From contig NZ_JAOAMU010000002.1 in the NCBI RefSeq assembly GCF_025154075.1, positions 430,368 through 494,367 of the forward strand: a stretch of 64,000 bases of DNA, given 5' to 3'. How positions within the stretch are numbered: the first letter of the stretch is position 1; every line of letters starts with the position of its first letter. Shown piece by piece: positions 47,418-57,236 of this stretch. The notes beneath the pieces were generated by a model. It did no database searches. It saw nothing but the letters and a program-made list of their open reading frames with translations, and was not told the origin of the DNA. The DNA is from Chryseobacterium herbae (lineage in GTDB: Bacteria; Bacteroidota; Bacteroidia; Flavobacteriales; Weeksellaceae). Made by a program: the position numbers and the translations under genes.

Positions 47418-48524
47418 TTATGCTGTTAGCATCGTAATATCACCCATATCAGCTTTCCCGTTTTTCAAAAAAGCATAGGTGATCTTGTCCACCTTACAGC
47501 CAACAAATTGGATCCGTTTCAAACTGTTGTTTTTAAAGAAAGTGTTAATAAGAGTTGAATTCTGGAATGTTACTCTTTTAAAGGTGCAGTTTTCAAAATA
47601 ACAGTCTTCCAAAGAACCTTCGAAAATTAGATCCTCAAGTTGCATCCCAATAAAAGAGGTGCGGTTCCACACTGCATCTTCAATGGTATTATCCACAAAG
47701 GAACCGGATTTAAATTTCGCTCCGGTAAACTTTGATCCAGAGAAATCACAGCCTTTGATATGACTTTCTGAAAATTCCACTTCTTCCAGACAGCAGTCAT
47801 TAAATATATTGCTGGCTAAGCTTGAATTCTTAATATGTCCGTCACTCAGATCGGAATTTGAAAATCCACTGCTTTCAACATGACTGCTTTTTTGAAGCCT
47901 CATTCCGATAAGATTGGCGTCTGAGAAATCACAACCCTTTATATAGCTCTTTGAAAATTCAGCTTCTTTGAGTGAAGTTTCGTTAAATAGATTTGCCACC
48001 AAGTGGGAGTGCTGAAACTGGCTGTTGCTGATATCAGAATTTGAAAAATCACAGTTATCAACATGATTATTTTTTAAAATAAGACCGGATAGATTTGAAC
48101 CGATAAACTTACAGCGCTGCATATTGGAAGAACTGAATTTTTCATTTAGGTTTTTTAAGCCTGAAAAGTCAGCATCTACCCAGTTTCCGCCTGACATGTC
48201 CCAGTTAAGTTTTTTCTCCTTCATTTCGGGAGATGATGGTACATCACCAGATGAAGTCAATTCAGCCGACTCTTTTTTTGAAAGTTCAACGGGTATTAAT
48301 TCTTCAGCCATAGGTTCTAATCCTTCTGAAAAATAATTAAGATCTACGGTTAGGATCTCAGCGAGACGGTTTAGAGTAATGATATCCGGCATTGATTCTC
48401 CGCGTTCCCACTTTCCGACCGCCTGAGGACTTATGAATAGGCGCTCAGCAAGCCGGGCTTGAGAGATATTGAGTTTCTTTCGTGCTTCAGAAATTCTATT
48501 GCCAATTATTTTTGTATTTAACAT
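47418..48524 (-). CDS. Xre-type HTH regulator fused to pentapeptide repeats
   Basis: The 368-residue protein has an N-terminal Xre HTH (about 5-60, ISQARLAERLFISPQAVGKW) and a flexible acidic linker. Then come two blocks of pentapeptide-like repeats (about 110-355), visible as repeated FSNSDISNSQF, LKEAEFSKSYIKGCDFS and CFENCTFKRVTFQNS-type units. Such repeats form a right-handed beta-helix. It is the first gene of an operon with the DrrAB-like exporter, so it is probably its regulator; the helix may sense the exported molecule. The promoter upstream carries two direct repeats suited to an HTH operator. Confidence 0.8.
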   Translation of the reverse strand: MLNTKIIGNRISEARKKLNISQARLAERLFISPQAVGKWERGESMPDIITLNRLAEILTVDLNYFSEGLEPMAEELIPVELSKKESAELTSSGDVPSSPEMKEKKLNWDMSGGNWVDADFSGLKNLNEKFSSSNMQRCKFIGSNLSGLILKNNHVDNCDFSNSDISNSQFQHSHLVANLFNETSLKEAEFSKSYIKGCDFSDANLIGMRLQKSSHVESSGFSNSDLSDGHIKNSSLASNIFNDCCLEEVEFSESHIKGCDFSGSKFTGAKFKSGSFVDNTIEDAVWNRTSFIGMQLEDLIFEGSLEDCYFENCTFKRVTFQNSTLINTFFKNNSLKRIQFVGCKVDKITYAFLKNGKADMGDITMLTA

Positions 48525-48549
48525 AGATATTTTATTTATTTTGATACTG

Positions 48550-48582
48550 CAAAGTTATATGAGATGTATTTATTGAGTCAAA
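48550..48582 (-). promoter_or_regulatory. Bacteroidota-type promoter of the HTH/ABC operon
   Basis: Read on the minus strand, TTTG (48582-48579) and TAACTTTG (48557-48550) are separated by 21 bases, matching the TTTG/TAnnTTTG pair. Transcription would start near 48543, about 18 bases before the regulator's start codon. Confidence 0.55.
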
Positions 48583-48595
48583 AAAAATAGAAAAC

Positions 48596-48626
48596 TTATA
48601 GTTGTATTTACATTATTTATAGTTGT
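48596..48626. promoter_or_regulatory. Direct repeats TTATAGTTGT, predicted operator
   Basis: TTATAGTTGT occurs at 48596-48605 and 48617-48626, exactly 21 bases apart (two helical turns), just upstream of the -33 element. The second copy runs into GTTGT-TATTG-ACAAC, a small palindrome. The HTH regulator of the operon is the likely binder. Confidence 0.45.
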
Positions 48627-49158
48627 TATTGACAACCAGATGTGGTATGTTCGGCTTTTTTAAGAATGTCATCACTTTTATTCAGTATCAGATCCTAATT
48701 AAAATATTTTACTGTCAAAATAATCAAACATCTGATACTTTGGATACTCGTGTCGTAAATCATTCAGTGAAACGTAATATATGCCACTGGTCGTCTATCA
48801 ATATTTTTAAGAAATGAAAAGCAATGTAGTGATCAACATGGAATCTACACACATTGATATTTATTAAAAGATGTATTTATTAATTTACTTTAATTGGGTA
48901 TCGATATTTTAGGACTAGACAAAAACGCCTGTCTACTAGGAATTATTAAACCATACTGTTCATTTTTTGAAATTAAAACCTTTCGGGAAATATGGGCATA
49001 TTCCAGGCTTAACCTCCTGTAAATTTTGATTACTTATCAAGTTCATTAATGAATTTTCACTATGTTTATCGTATTGGTGCATTTTAATAATAATTTTAGT
49101 TAATAATTGATGATTTCGGCTTTATTTTTGAATACAAGCATGTAGTAGTGCCGATGCC
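48627..49158. other. Intergenic region between divergent operons
   Basis: About 530 bases, AT-rich, with no gene supported. The leader of the TPR regulator carries TATTTTTG at 49123-49130 as a likely -7 element; no convincing TTTG stands 20 bases upstream of it. No other signal recognised. Confidence 0.4.
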
Positions 49159-50877
49159 ATGAAAAACAATTATTTTTTGCTGTTATTACTGCTTATTTCA
49201 GCAATATTCTGCCATTCTCCTCAAAAAGACTATGCGGAGGAGTATTTTAGCTCCCTCACTGACGAATTATTGACCCAACCAAAAAAAGCACAGGCAGTTA
49301 AAAACAGAGAGCTGGCAAAGTATAAAAAGACCGGCGACCGTAAATATCTTATTGGCAGTAGGTATGCAGGATTTTATGAAGAGGGGACTGAATTAAAAAT
49401 TGAACAAATTCCTCTTATTTATGATCTTTTGCTTTTTAATGATGATGAATCTAACTACATGACCGTACAACTTAATTTTATTCTTGCCCATCGGTTTATA
49501 AAATACTCTCCTCAAATGGCAATGGGTTTTGTGAATAAAGCCATTCAGTCATCGGAGAATGGTACAGAAAAAAAAATTCTGCCTCGTCTTTATTCTTTTA
49601 AAGGCGTAACATATTACAGAACGAAAAATTATTCTGAAGCCCTGGTCTATTTTAAAAAGGCTCTTAAAATAATATCTTCAAACCATGAAGATTTACCTTT
49701 TGTTGCTTCAATGCATAACAATATTGGATTAGCTTATGAAAAAAAGGGGGAACTGAATCTTGCTTTGAAAGAAATGCATACAGCGATACAGATTTTAGAA
49801 AGCCTGAAAAATTTAAATAAGGCTGACCACGCTTTCCTGATCAATGTAAAAGCAAACAGCGGGCTTTGTTATTATAAATTAAAAAAGTATGACAATGCCG
49901 AATCTCTTCTTCTTGAGGAATATTATTTTAATAAAGGTAATAAAGATTTTAAAACCGAAGCTGTTGAGAATATTGTAGAGCTTTTTAAGGTTTATGATGA
50001 TACAGGACAAAATGCTAAGATGCAGGAGTTAATGAAGTATGGAATTTATGCACAGTCTCAGGTGAAAAATATTTCTGATAAAATTCTGCTTAATGAAATG
50101 TTTCAGTCTTATTACTTTAGAATCGATGAGGTTAACAAACTTGAGAATGTTAATAAAACACTCATTGCGCTTCATACCGCAGATGATAAGTTAAAACAAA
50201 AAGATTTCACTGGTGCTTCGGATATTCTGAACAGGTATATCATCAAAGAGCTTAATCTGAAACAGAAAGAAGCCATAGACCGTGAAAAACTTAATAACAG
50301 GCTTTCGATAGCCGCAGCAGGTGTTTTTATCATCATTCTTGGAGGGACTATATACTTTATCCGAAATGCCAACAAAAGGGAAAAAGAACTGGCCGAAAAA
50401 GAAAAAGTAATTCTGATCAAAAATAAAAGAATCCTTGAACAGGATGTGAAAGAGCGTGAAGAAAAGATCAGCAGAATGCACCTTAATCTCAATCTTAAAA
50501 TAGAAACCGAAAAAACGTTCTTAGAACATATAAAGAAAATAAAAAAGGCGAAGAATACAGATTCTGAACAGGCCATCAATGATCTTTTCGTGAGGATTAA
50601 TAATCTGATCCGGATCGATAAAAATAATAGTGATTTAATCAGTGAAAGCTCAGCGGAGAACAAGCTGCTTATTAACAAACTTTCAAAACAATTCCCTGAT
50701 CTTACCCATAATGACATCAAGTTTTGTATTTACTATAAACTGGACCTGTCTTCCAAGGAGGTTGCTATTTTAGAAAATATTACGGAAGGAAGCGTCAGGG
50801 TATATAAGACCAGAATAAAATCCAAAATGAATATTGGAAAAGAAGCAGACTTGAACCTGTTTTTAAAGAATATGTAA
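49159..50877 (+). CDS. TPR-transmembrane-LuxR-type regulator, copy 1
   Basis: The 572-residue product has a signal/lipoprotein-like N-terminus (MKNNYFLLLLLLISAIFCHS, poor lipobox), then TPR-like repeats up to about residue 370, a membrane segment (LSIAAAGVFIIILGGTIYFI, near 385-405) and a charged coiled coil. The C-terminal DNA-binding part (about 505-572) contains LTHNDIKFCIYYKLDLSSKE and ENITEGSVRVYKTRIKSKMN, a LuxR-type HTH. It is followed by a near-paralogue 163 bases downstream. The architecture is that of one-component membrane regulators of Chryseobacterium. The signal and target genes are unknown. Confidence 0.8.
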   Translation: MKNNYFLLLLLLISAIFCHSPQKDYAEEYFSSLTDELLTQPKKAQAVKNRELAKYKKTGDRKYLIGSRYAGFYEEGTELKIEQIPLIYDLLLFNDDESNYMTVQLNFILAHRFIKYSPQMAMGFVNKAIQSSENGTEKKILPRLYSFKGVTYYRTKNYSEALVYFKKALKIISSNHEDLPFVASMHNNIGLAYEKKGELNLALKEMHTAIQILESLKNLNKADHAFLINVKANSGLCYYKLKKYDNAESLLLEEYYFNKGNKDFKTEAVENIVELFKVYDDTGQNAKMQELMKYGIYAQSQVKNISDKILLNEMFQSYYFRIDEVNKLENVNKTLIALHTADDKLKQKDFTGASDILNRYIIKELNLKQKEAIDREKLNNRLSIAAAGVFIIILGGTIYFIRNANKREKELAEKEKVILIKNKRILEQDVKEREEKISRMHLNLNLKIETEKTFLEHIKKIKKAKNTDSEQAINDLFVRINNLIRIDKNNSDLISESSAENKLLINKLSKQFPDLTHNDIKFCIYYKLDLSSKEVAILENITEGSVRVYKTRIKSKMNIGKEADLNLFLKNM

Positions 50878-51040
50878 AGCGTAAAATCTAAATGGTTATC
50901 CTAAAAATTCTTATTATAGGCTAAATGTATTAATAAATTGATTTTGCTTATGAGATGATTGTTTTTTATTAAATTTATTGAATAATAATTGATTATTTCG
51001 GCTTTATTTTTGAATGCTCTCGTATATTAGTGCTGATGCC

Positions 51041-52768
51041 ATGAAAAAAAACTATGTATTACTCGTGTTGCTGCTTATTGGTGTGCTATCCTGTATAAAT
51101 TCGACAAAAAATGATTCTGATGCTTATTTTAAAGCTATTGATGATGAAGTGATTCAAATAAGAGGACAGTTACCAAAAATAACGGCAGTTAAAAACAGGG
51201 AATGGGCAAAATATGAAAAGACCGGAGACCATAAATACCTGATCAGTAGTAGGTATGTAGAGCTTTATCAGTACATGAATGAAGAGAAAATCAAACAAAT
51301 TCCTATTATTTATGATCTTTTGCTTCTTAATAATAACGAATATGATTTCATTAGCCTTGCCTGTAATTTCAATCTTGCTTATCAGTTTGTAGAACAGTCT
51401 CCTGAAATTTCTATGGATTTTCTGAATAAAGCCATTCACTCCTCTGAAAATAGTAAGGAGAAATATTATCTTCCTCACCTTTATGGTTTAAAAGGAGGAA
51501 TTTATTATAGGGCGGAAAAATATTCTGAATCACTGGTGTATTTTAAGAAAGCGCTTAAAAATTTATCTTCAAACCGAAAAGATCTGATTTTTATTTCTTC
51601 AATGCATAATAATTTATCACTCATCTATGGAAAAATGAAGCAGCCGGATCTTGCTTTGAAAGAAGTAAATATAGCCATACAGATTTTGGAAACCCAAAAA
51701 AAACTAAATCAGGATGAACAATCCTTTCTGTTTACCTTAAAAGCTAATAAGGGACTTATTTATTCCGAATTAAAAGAATATGCTATCGCAGAGCCGCTTC
51801 TACTGGAAGAATATCATTTTAATCAAAGCAATAAAATTTTTAACGACGGAGGTATAAAAAATATGATGGGACTGTTTAAAGTGTATTTTGAAACAGGGCA
51901 AACTTCTGAGATGCAGGATTTAATGAATTATGGGGTTTCTATAGAGCCTGAAATGAAAGGTCTTTCGGATAAAATTCTTATTAATGAAATGTTTCAGTCT
52001 TATTACCTTAAAATCCATGATGCAGACAAGCTGGAGAAGGTCAATAAAAAGCTCATTGCCCTTCATGCCATGGATGATGAGCTAAAACAAAAAAACTTCA
52101 CGGATGCTTCAGATGTTCTGAATAGGTTTATTATCAAAGAGCTCAATCTGAAACAAAAGGCTACCATCGACCGGCAAAAATTTAACAATAAGCTCTCGAT
52201 GACAGCGGCAGGTCTTTTTATCATCATTCTTGGAGGTACCCTGTACTTCATCCGAAAAGCTAATAAAAAAGAAAAAGAACTGGCAGAAAAAGAAAAACTC
52301 ATTCTGATCAAAAATGAAAGGATTCTGGAACAGGATGTTAAAGAGCACGAAGAAAAGATCAGCAGAATGCACCTTAATCTCAATCTTAAAATAGAAACCG
52401 AAAAAACGTTTTTAGAACATATAAAGAAAATAAAAAAAGCTAAAAATGTGGATTCTGATCAGGCCATCAACGATCTTTTTGTGAGGATCAATAACCTTAT
52501 TCAGATCGACAAAAATAACAGTGACCTGATCAGTGAAAGCTCAGCGGAAAACAAGCTGCTCATTAAAAAGCTTTCTGCACAATTCCCTGACCTTACCCAT
52601 AACGAGATCAAGTTTTGTATTTACTATAAATTAGACCTGTCTTCGAAAGAGGTTGCTATTTTAGAAAATATTACGGAAGGAAGCGTAAGGGTATACAAGA
52701 CCAGAATAAAATCCAAAATGAATATTGGAAAAGAAGCAGACCTCACTATGTTTTTAAAAAATATGTAA
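51041..52768 (+). CDS. TPR-transmembrane-LuxR-type regulator, copy 2
   Basis: From the ATG at 51041 the product has 575 residues and the same layout as copy 1: signal-type N-terminus with lipobox (GVLSC), TPR-like repeats, membrane segment (FIIILGGTLYFIRKA), coiled coil and LuxR-type HTH. The last 170 residues differ by only a few substitutions, while the TPR half is much more diverged. The leader before the start matches that of copy 1 (TTCGGCTTTATTTTTGAAT, with a TATTTTTG -7 element). An earlier in-frame start at 51014 would add nine residues and is less likely. Divergence of the sensor half suggests different inputs with a shared target. Confidence 0.8.
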   Translation: MKKNYVLLVLLLIGVLSCINSTKNDSDAYFKAIDDEVIQIRGQLPKITAVKNREWAKYEKTGDHKYLISSRYVELYQYMNEEKIKQIPIIYDLLLLNNNEYDFISLACNFNLAYQFVEQSPEISMDFLNKAIHSSENSKEKYYLPHLYGLKGGIYYRAEKYSESLVYFKKALKNLSSNRKDLIFISSMHNNLSLIYGKMKQPDLALKEVNIAIQILETQKKLNQDEQSFLFTLKANKGLIYSELKEYAIAEPLLLEEYHFNQSNKIFNDGGIKNMMGLFKVYFETGQTSEMQDLMNYGVSIEPEMKGLSDKILINEMFQSYYLKIHDADKLEKVNKKLIALHAMDDELKQKNFTDASDVLNRFIIKELNLKQKATIDRQKFNNKLSMTAAGLFIIILGGTLYFIRKANKKEKELAEKEKLILIKNERILEQDVKEHEEKISRMHLNLNLKIETEKTFLEHIKKIKKAKNVDSDQAINDLFVRINNLIQIDKNNSDLISESSAENKLLIKKLSAQFPDLTHNEIKFCIYYKLDLSSKEVAILENITEGSVRVYKTRIKSKMNIGKEADLTMFLKNM

Positions 52769-52770
52769 AA

Positions 52771-52797
52771 AAGGCCTGGATTATGAATCCAGGCCTT
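52771..52797. terminator. Bidirectional terminator hairpin
   Basis: AAGGCCTGGATT and AATCCAGGCCTT (52771-52782 and 52786-52797) are exact reverse complements around a 3-base loop, bounded by A- and T-rich runs. It lies between the stop of copy 2 and the convergent phospholipase-like gene, so it can end both transcripts. Confidence 0.8.
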
Positions 52798-52829
52798 ACT
52801 ATTTTAATTTGCATATCTCATTTGACAGG

Positions 52830-55472
52830 TCAATCAAATAGTTTTCCAAAGAATTTTTGAAGACTATTTTCATCACAATCCGGACTTTTCCCTACTATTT
52901 TACAGTTCGAATTCATGGTAGATGGAAAAGGATTTTCTATGCATGGTGTAAACCGTTTATTATCATTGTTGTAGGAGGCGAAAGTATGCAGTTCCGGTGT
53001 TAAAGGTCCTTTAAAGATGATATTGAAAATTTTTTCTCTGCTGGGCTCATCCACCCATAATCTGAAACCATAGCTATTGTCCGAGCAGTGAGCATATCCG
53101 TAATTACGGTCATTTGGCCATTTTTGATCAACTCCACTGTGTCTGTATAAAGGAGTGGAGGTGTGCATCCATTGACAAGATCCATCAATTGAATTTACTG
53201 CCTTATTTAAAATGGTGAAGTTAGAATTATCCAGATCAGGATAAAGCGTTTTACCATATGCTGTTTTTTTACCCCCTAAATAATCAGAATGCAGCTTATT
53301 GAGACTTCGCTCATTCAAAACCGAAAGTTTAGAGAGTTGAATGGCATTAAAAAGTGAAGAAAATTTTTCCGGGTCAATCATGGTTTGATGGTCTGTAATA
53401 CCCATTTCTTTATTTATAACCGCAGTAATATCCTGGAAAGTTAGTAAATTTTTTCCCGATCCATCTTCCTTGAAAATCTCTATAAGCTTCGCTGTTGTTA
53501 CTTCTTCTCTGCCGGAAATCATGAGAAAAAAATCGGTGGTTTCTTTTCCGAAAAGATGGTTGGATATATGGATGGAAGCATATTCAATGGCTTTTTTTGC
53601 TTCATTTTCTACTTTTTCTTTTATAATTTTTGTAGGATTCAGTAAATATTGTAGCGGACCCAGCTTTTCCAAAATTTTATCAATCTCCGTATTGAGTTTC
53701 TGGTAATAGTTTTCTATGGTACAGGCAGCCTGGGGAATCTGGCTGGGAACAGAAACAAATACCGGTGACCAGCACTTGTACCAATCAACATAATGTGAAA
53801 ATCCATTGCCATTTTTGGATAATATATCTTTTGAAAATTTTTCACCGGCGTAGATATATTCTACAGAAGCTTTTTCAATATCCTTTCTCCAGTTGTCAAG
53901 GATTAAATGCACGAGGTTATATCTGTCAATTAAATCTTTTGCAACATTGATAAACTGATCAACAAAGTTTTCAAGACGTCCCTTCGCATCACTTTCTTCT
54001 TTTTTTGCTTTTTCATAAATTTCCTCTGCTTTGTTATAAGCAGCTTGAGAGAGTTCCGTTTCTTTGTCCAATGCTTCTTTTTCCACTTTATACTTAAGTT
54101 GATTGGCCTCTGATAATACCAAATTATTTTTCAAATTATTCAGTTCCTCCGTTTTTTGGGCTATATCATTGGCTGCAGTGATCATATCCGATTTAGTGTT
54201 CACGATCGTTTTTTCAATATTCGCGATTTCATCGATAAGTTTATTTTTCTGATTTTTGAGTTGATCAATAGCCGGGTTTGTTATCTGGATTGTTTCCTTT
54301 ATTAATTCCTTTACAAGTTGTGAGGTACTACACATCTTCAATGGATTGCTCCAAGTTCCACATGGATAAGGCACGCCGGGTATCCATTTGCTGATTTCTT
54401 TTGTAATTTCCTGGGAGATCGTTAGGGGCAGCAATGAAATATCAACGGCTACCTTGGCAATATCTGCTTTTTTGTTAATGGCTTCATTTTCCAGATTGGA
54501 AACCAGAGCATTCCCATCACTGATTATTTTATGCTTTTGCTGAATAATATTTTCAAGATTCTTCTGAGCTTCAAGCCCCTTATCAAACAATTCTTTCTCC
54601 AGTTTTATTTTTTCAAGCAATACTTTATTGGCTTCTGTTTTGAGATCCAGAGCTTCCTTTGTCAGCTTTAATTGAAGACCTGCCTGACCCGTTAATCCTA
54701 CCTTTTTATCCAATTCAAGGAGTAATCTGCTTTCTTCTTTGAGGAGGTTTAAATAATTTGTACTAAGAGTAGAGATAGCGTTCTGGTTCGCGCGGTCGAG
54801 CTCATTCACGATATGATATACACCATTCATAGCGACCAAATGATAGGATCCGGATGCTTTATACTCACGCTGTACCGCATTGTTGAGAATAAAAGTCTTA
54901 CTTAAAAAACCGGCAGGACTGCTGACCAATGAAGCATAGTCTGTTATCACCTGACCATTTTCTGAAATAAGAGCAGGAATATGGTTTCCGATATACTTTT
55001 CCAGAGCAAAATGTCTTCTTTCCACAGCAATTTCATCAGACAGCTGGAAGATATCACCCGAATACGCATTCACGTAGGTATGGGCAAAAATATCCATCGA
55101 GGCATGGCACGCGTATCCGTATGCAAAAGCAATTTCCGGAGGAGTGGATACCGAATTGAGTACATGCTGTATCCAGTCATCAGTTTTCCAGCCTCCTTTC
55201 AATCCGGGATGAGCTGTAATTTGCCCTACAATAGGATCCGGAAACACATCGATTCCAAGGGTTCCCATTCTGAAATGGGATGGGTTTGTAATGAGAGCCG
55301 AAAGGACTTTGTCATTCAGCTTATATGTTTTATTGTTGATGGAAATCGCCTTATTTTTCACCACATCATTAAGGACCTGCTGGGCTATCCATAAATGTGT
55401 TTTCAAATCAAATGAATATCCTTTTGCGTATGCGAAAAAGATGATGATAAAAGATAAAATATACTTTTTCAT
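52830..55472 (-). CDS. Zinc-dependent phospholipase C-like secreted protein with coiled coil
   Basis: The 880-residue product has a signal peptide (MKKYILSFIIIFFAYAKGYS). Its first 190 residues resemble the zinc-dependent phospholipase C / S1-P1 fold (PF00882-like): THLWIAQQVLND near 25, HFRMGTLGIDVFPDP near 68 and YGYACHASMDIFAHTYVNAY near 120, with conserved His/Asp ligands. From about 240 to 460 a long coiled coil with many EK/LK repeats follows. A second, shorter coil (near 480-510) and a C-terminal part with cysteines complete the protein. The zinc domain could cut phospholipids, but the coiled coil makes it unlike typical enzymes. It faces the TPR regulators across a shared terminator. 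Confidence 0.7.
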   Translation of the reverse strand: MKKYILSFIIIFFAYAKGYSFDLKTHLWIAQQVLNDVVKNKAISINNKTYKLNDKVLSALITNPSHFRMGTLGIDVFPDPIVGQITAHPGLKGGWKTDDWIQHVLNSVSTPPEIAFAYGYACHASMDIFAHTYVNAYSGDIFQLSDEIAVERRHFALEKYIGNHIPALISENGQVITDYASLVSSPAGFLSKTFILNNAVQREYKASGSYHLVAMNGVYHIVNELDRANQNAISTLSTNYLNLLKEESRLLLELDKKVGLTGQAGLQLKLTKEALDLKTEANKVLLEKIKLEKELFDKGLEAQKNLENIIQQKHKIISDGNALVSNLENEAINKKADIAKVAVDISLLPLTISQEITKEISKWIPGVPYPCGTWSNPLKMCSTSQLVKELIKETIQITNPAIDQLKNQKNKLIDEIANIEKTIVNTKSDMITAANDIAQKTEELNNLKNNLVLSEANQLKYKVEKEALDKETELSQAAYNKAEEIYEKAKKEESDAKGRLENFVDQFINVAKDLIDRYNLVHLILDNWRKDIEKASVEYIYAGEKFSKDILSKNGNGFSHYVDWYKCWSPVFVSVPSQIPQAACTIENYYQKLNTEIDKILEKLGPLQYLLNPTKIIKEKVENEAKKAIEYASIHISNHLFGKETTDFFLMISGREEVTTAKLIEIFKEDGSGKNLLTFQDITAVINKEMGITDHQTMIDPEKFSSLFNAIQLSKLSVLNERSLNKLHSDYLGGKKTAYGKTLYPDLDNSNFTILNKAVNSIDGSCQWMHTSTPLYRHSGVDQKWPNDRNYGYAHCSDNSYGFRLWVDEPSREKIFNIIFKGPLTPELHTFASYNNDNKRFTPCIENPFPSTMNSNCKIVGKSPDCDENSLQKFFGKLFD

Positions 55473-55578
55473 GGCTTTAGATTTAGTTATTAGTAACCAA
55501 ATTTACTTTTTAGCCAACAGTTTTGAAATAACGATTTAGGGTGATATTCAGATCAACTCAGTAATGCTAAGTTAGGAT

Positions 55579-56277
55579 TTAGCAAATCAGCAGCAGCCTG
55601 TATTCACCGTCATTTTCAACGGGAGCTCTGTGAACACAAGGTAATGCTTGCTGTTCCGGATGATCTACGGCTATTTTCCAAAGATGTCCTTTCTCTAAAT
55701 TGACAGGTTCTGCATTCGGCTTGGGCTGATAATGCAGATCAAAGAAATACTCTTTTAAAAAGTCTTCAAATTCCTCTTCCGGACCGTCATGTAATTCTTT
55801 AAGCTTTTCACGGATTTCCGGAATCAGGATTTTTTGTTCCACCTGATCATTGGGTAAAATATCACTGGCAGTACCATGATAGGTGCATAAAAAAGTATTG
55901 GTGCCAATAGGCGAACGATCTACATGATAAGAATATACATCTGTTGAAATGAAATCCAATTCTTCGTCCCGTTCATAAGACTTTAATAAATTGAGAGTGG
56001 GTAGCGCTCCGAAATCTGTCAATAACTGTAAATCACCTAAGATCGTTTCCCTTGCCTGATTTCCTTTTTCGGATAATTGCAGCGCCAAAAGATCTTCAAT
56101 AGTAACTTCTGTAACATTCTCCTTTAGTTGAAGTTTAGACACAATTTCTTTAAAATCTCCGTTTAAATTTCTGTGCCAGCAAATCGCATTCATGGTACCC
56201 TGAAAATGAGTATGTATAAGTTCGGAAAAAGTAGAAACCACTTCAATTTGACGGTTGTCAGAAAATGTATTGCTCAT
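55579..56277 (-). CDS. DUF1826 domain-containing protein
   Basis: From the ATG at 56277 the 232-residue protein fits DUF1826: VDRSPIGTNTFLCTYHGTAS in the central part, a LWKIAVDHPEQQALPCVHRA segment and RLLLIC at the end. His and Cys residues in those stretches suggest metal binding, but the family's activity is unknown. A start at 56316 would add 13 residues and is less likely. The gene stands alone, 107 bases downstream of the phospholipase-like gene's start on the same strand. Confidence 0.65.
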   Translation of the reverse strand: MSNTFSDNRQIEVVSTFSELIHTHFQGTMNAICWHRNLNGDFKEIVSKLQLKENVTEVTIEDLLALQLSEKGNQARETILGDLQLLTDFGALPTLNLLKSYERDEELDFISTDVYSYHVDRSPIGTNTFLCTYHGTASDILPNDQVEQKILIPEIREKLKELHDGPEEEFEDFLKEYFFDLHYQPKPNAEPVNLEKGHLWKIAVDHPEQQALPCVHRAPVENDGEYRLLLIC

Positions 56278-56607
56278 ATTTTTGAATAAAGTGACTGGTC
56301 GTTTAATTCTTTGCAAAAATAGGGAATAGGTTAGAAGATCATGTTAAGATTCAATTGTTTTTAAAAATCACTGCTAATCTGTTGTATCATGTATTGTCTT
56401 TGCTGGTTTTAATAAGATTTCCAACGTTCTTATTGGTCAGGATTATTCTTTATATTTTATCTGTTAGTATTTTATGTGGTACATGAATAAATGATTGAAA
56501 AACGATTTATTGTATGGTCTATTGGGAAATTAACATAAAATTGGCATTTTGGTTTATAAGAAATATGTTTAAAAAGATGGAATTTTGTAAAAAACAAAAA
56601 CTTAATA

Positions 56608-57090
56608 ATGAATACTAAACCGAACATACAGCTCAGACGAAGCGAAGAATCCGACCTGGAAAACTTCTTTCAGTTCCAGCTTGACAAAGATGCCATCTAT
56701 ATGGCGGCATTCACCCCCGAGAACCCGATGGACAAAGCCACCTATCTTACCAAGTACACCAAGCACCTGAACGACTCTACTATAAATAACCAGACCATTC
56801 TTATGGATAATGCGATCATAGGAAGTATCGCAAAATTTGAGCGGGAAGGTGACGCAGAAATTACCTATCTGATCGATAAAAATCTCTGGGGAAAAGGGAT
56901 TGCGACAATGGCACTCGAAAAATTTCTGACCTTTGAAACTTCAAGACCTATTTTCGGACGGGTTGCATTTGATAATGTGGGCTCACAAAAAGTTTTGGAG
57001 AAAAACGGGTTTACTAAAATCGGGACGGATCGTTTTTTTGCCAATGCACGGCAAATGGAAATCGAAGAATTTATATACAAACTCATTTGA
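56608..57090 (+). CDS. GNAT-family N-acetyltransferase
   Basis: The 160-residue protein is a GNAT acetyltransferase. It begins LRRSEESDLENFFQFQLDKD, with ITYLIDKNLWGKGIATMALE forming the acetyl-CoA loop (WGKGIATMAL) and RVAFDNVGSQKVLEKNGFTK the C-terminal strand. It transfers an acetyl group from acetyl-CoA to an amine substrate that is not evident. Close relatives are often called RimJ/RimL-like. It is followed by a short junk stretch and then a serine hydrolase. Confidence 0.85.
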   Translation: MNTKPNIQLRRSEESDLENFFQFQLDKDAIYMAAFTPENPMDKATYLTKYTKHLNDSTINNQTILMDNAIIGSIAKFEREGDAEITYLIDKNLWGKGIATMALEKFLTFETSRPIFGRVAFDNVGSQKVLEKNGFTKIGTDRFFANARQMEIEEFIYKLI

Positions 57091-57236
57091 GAATTCAGGA
57101 TATGACGGTAGAACAGGTATTTCAGGACAAATATTATGCAAAAAAGAAGAAGATAATGGGGTAAAGAAGAAGTATCTTGACGCACTAAAAAAAGTAAAAA
57201 AATAACAGATCAACCCAATCCGGTAACAAAGTATCA

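Noticed and set aside
48623..48817. 64-residue ORF upstream of the HTH/ABC operon
   Set aside because: Overlaps the predicted operator region and has no coding signature.
50172..50720. 182-residue minus-strand ORF within the TPR regulator
   Set aside because: Shadow of the coiled-coil and HTH part of the real gene on the plus strand; low-complexity serine-rich translation.
57091..57236. Small gene between the GNAT and serine hydrolase genes
   Set aside because: Two short frames (MTVEQVFQDKYYAKKKK and VKKKYLDALKKVKK) need a frameshift to join and have no start context; at most a relic.
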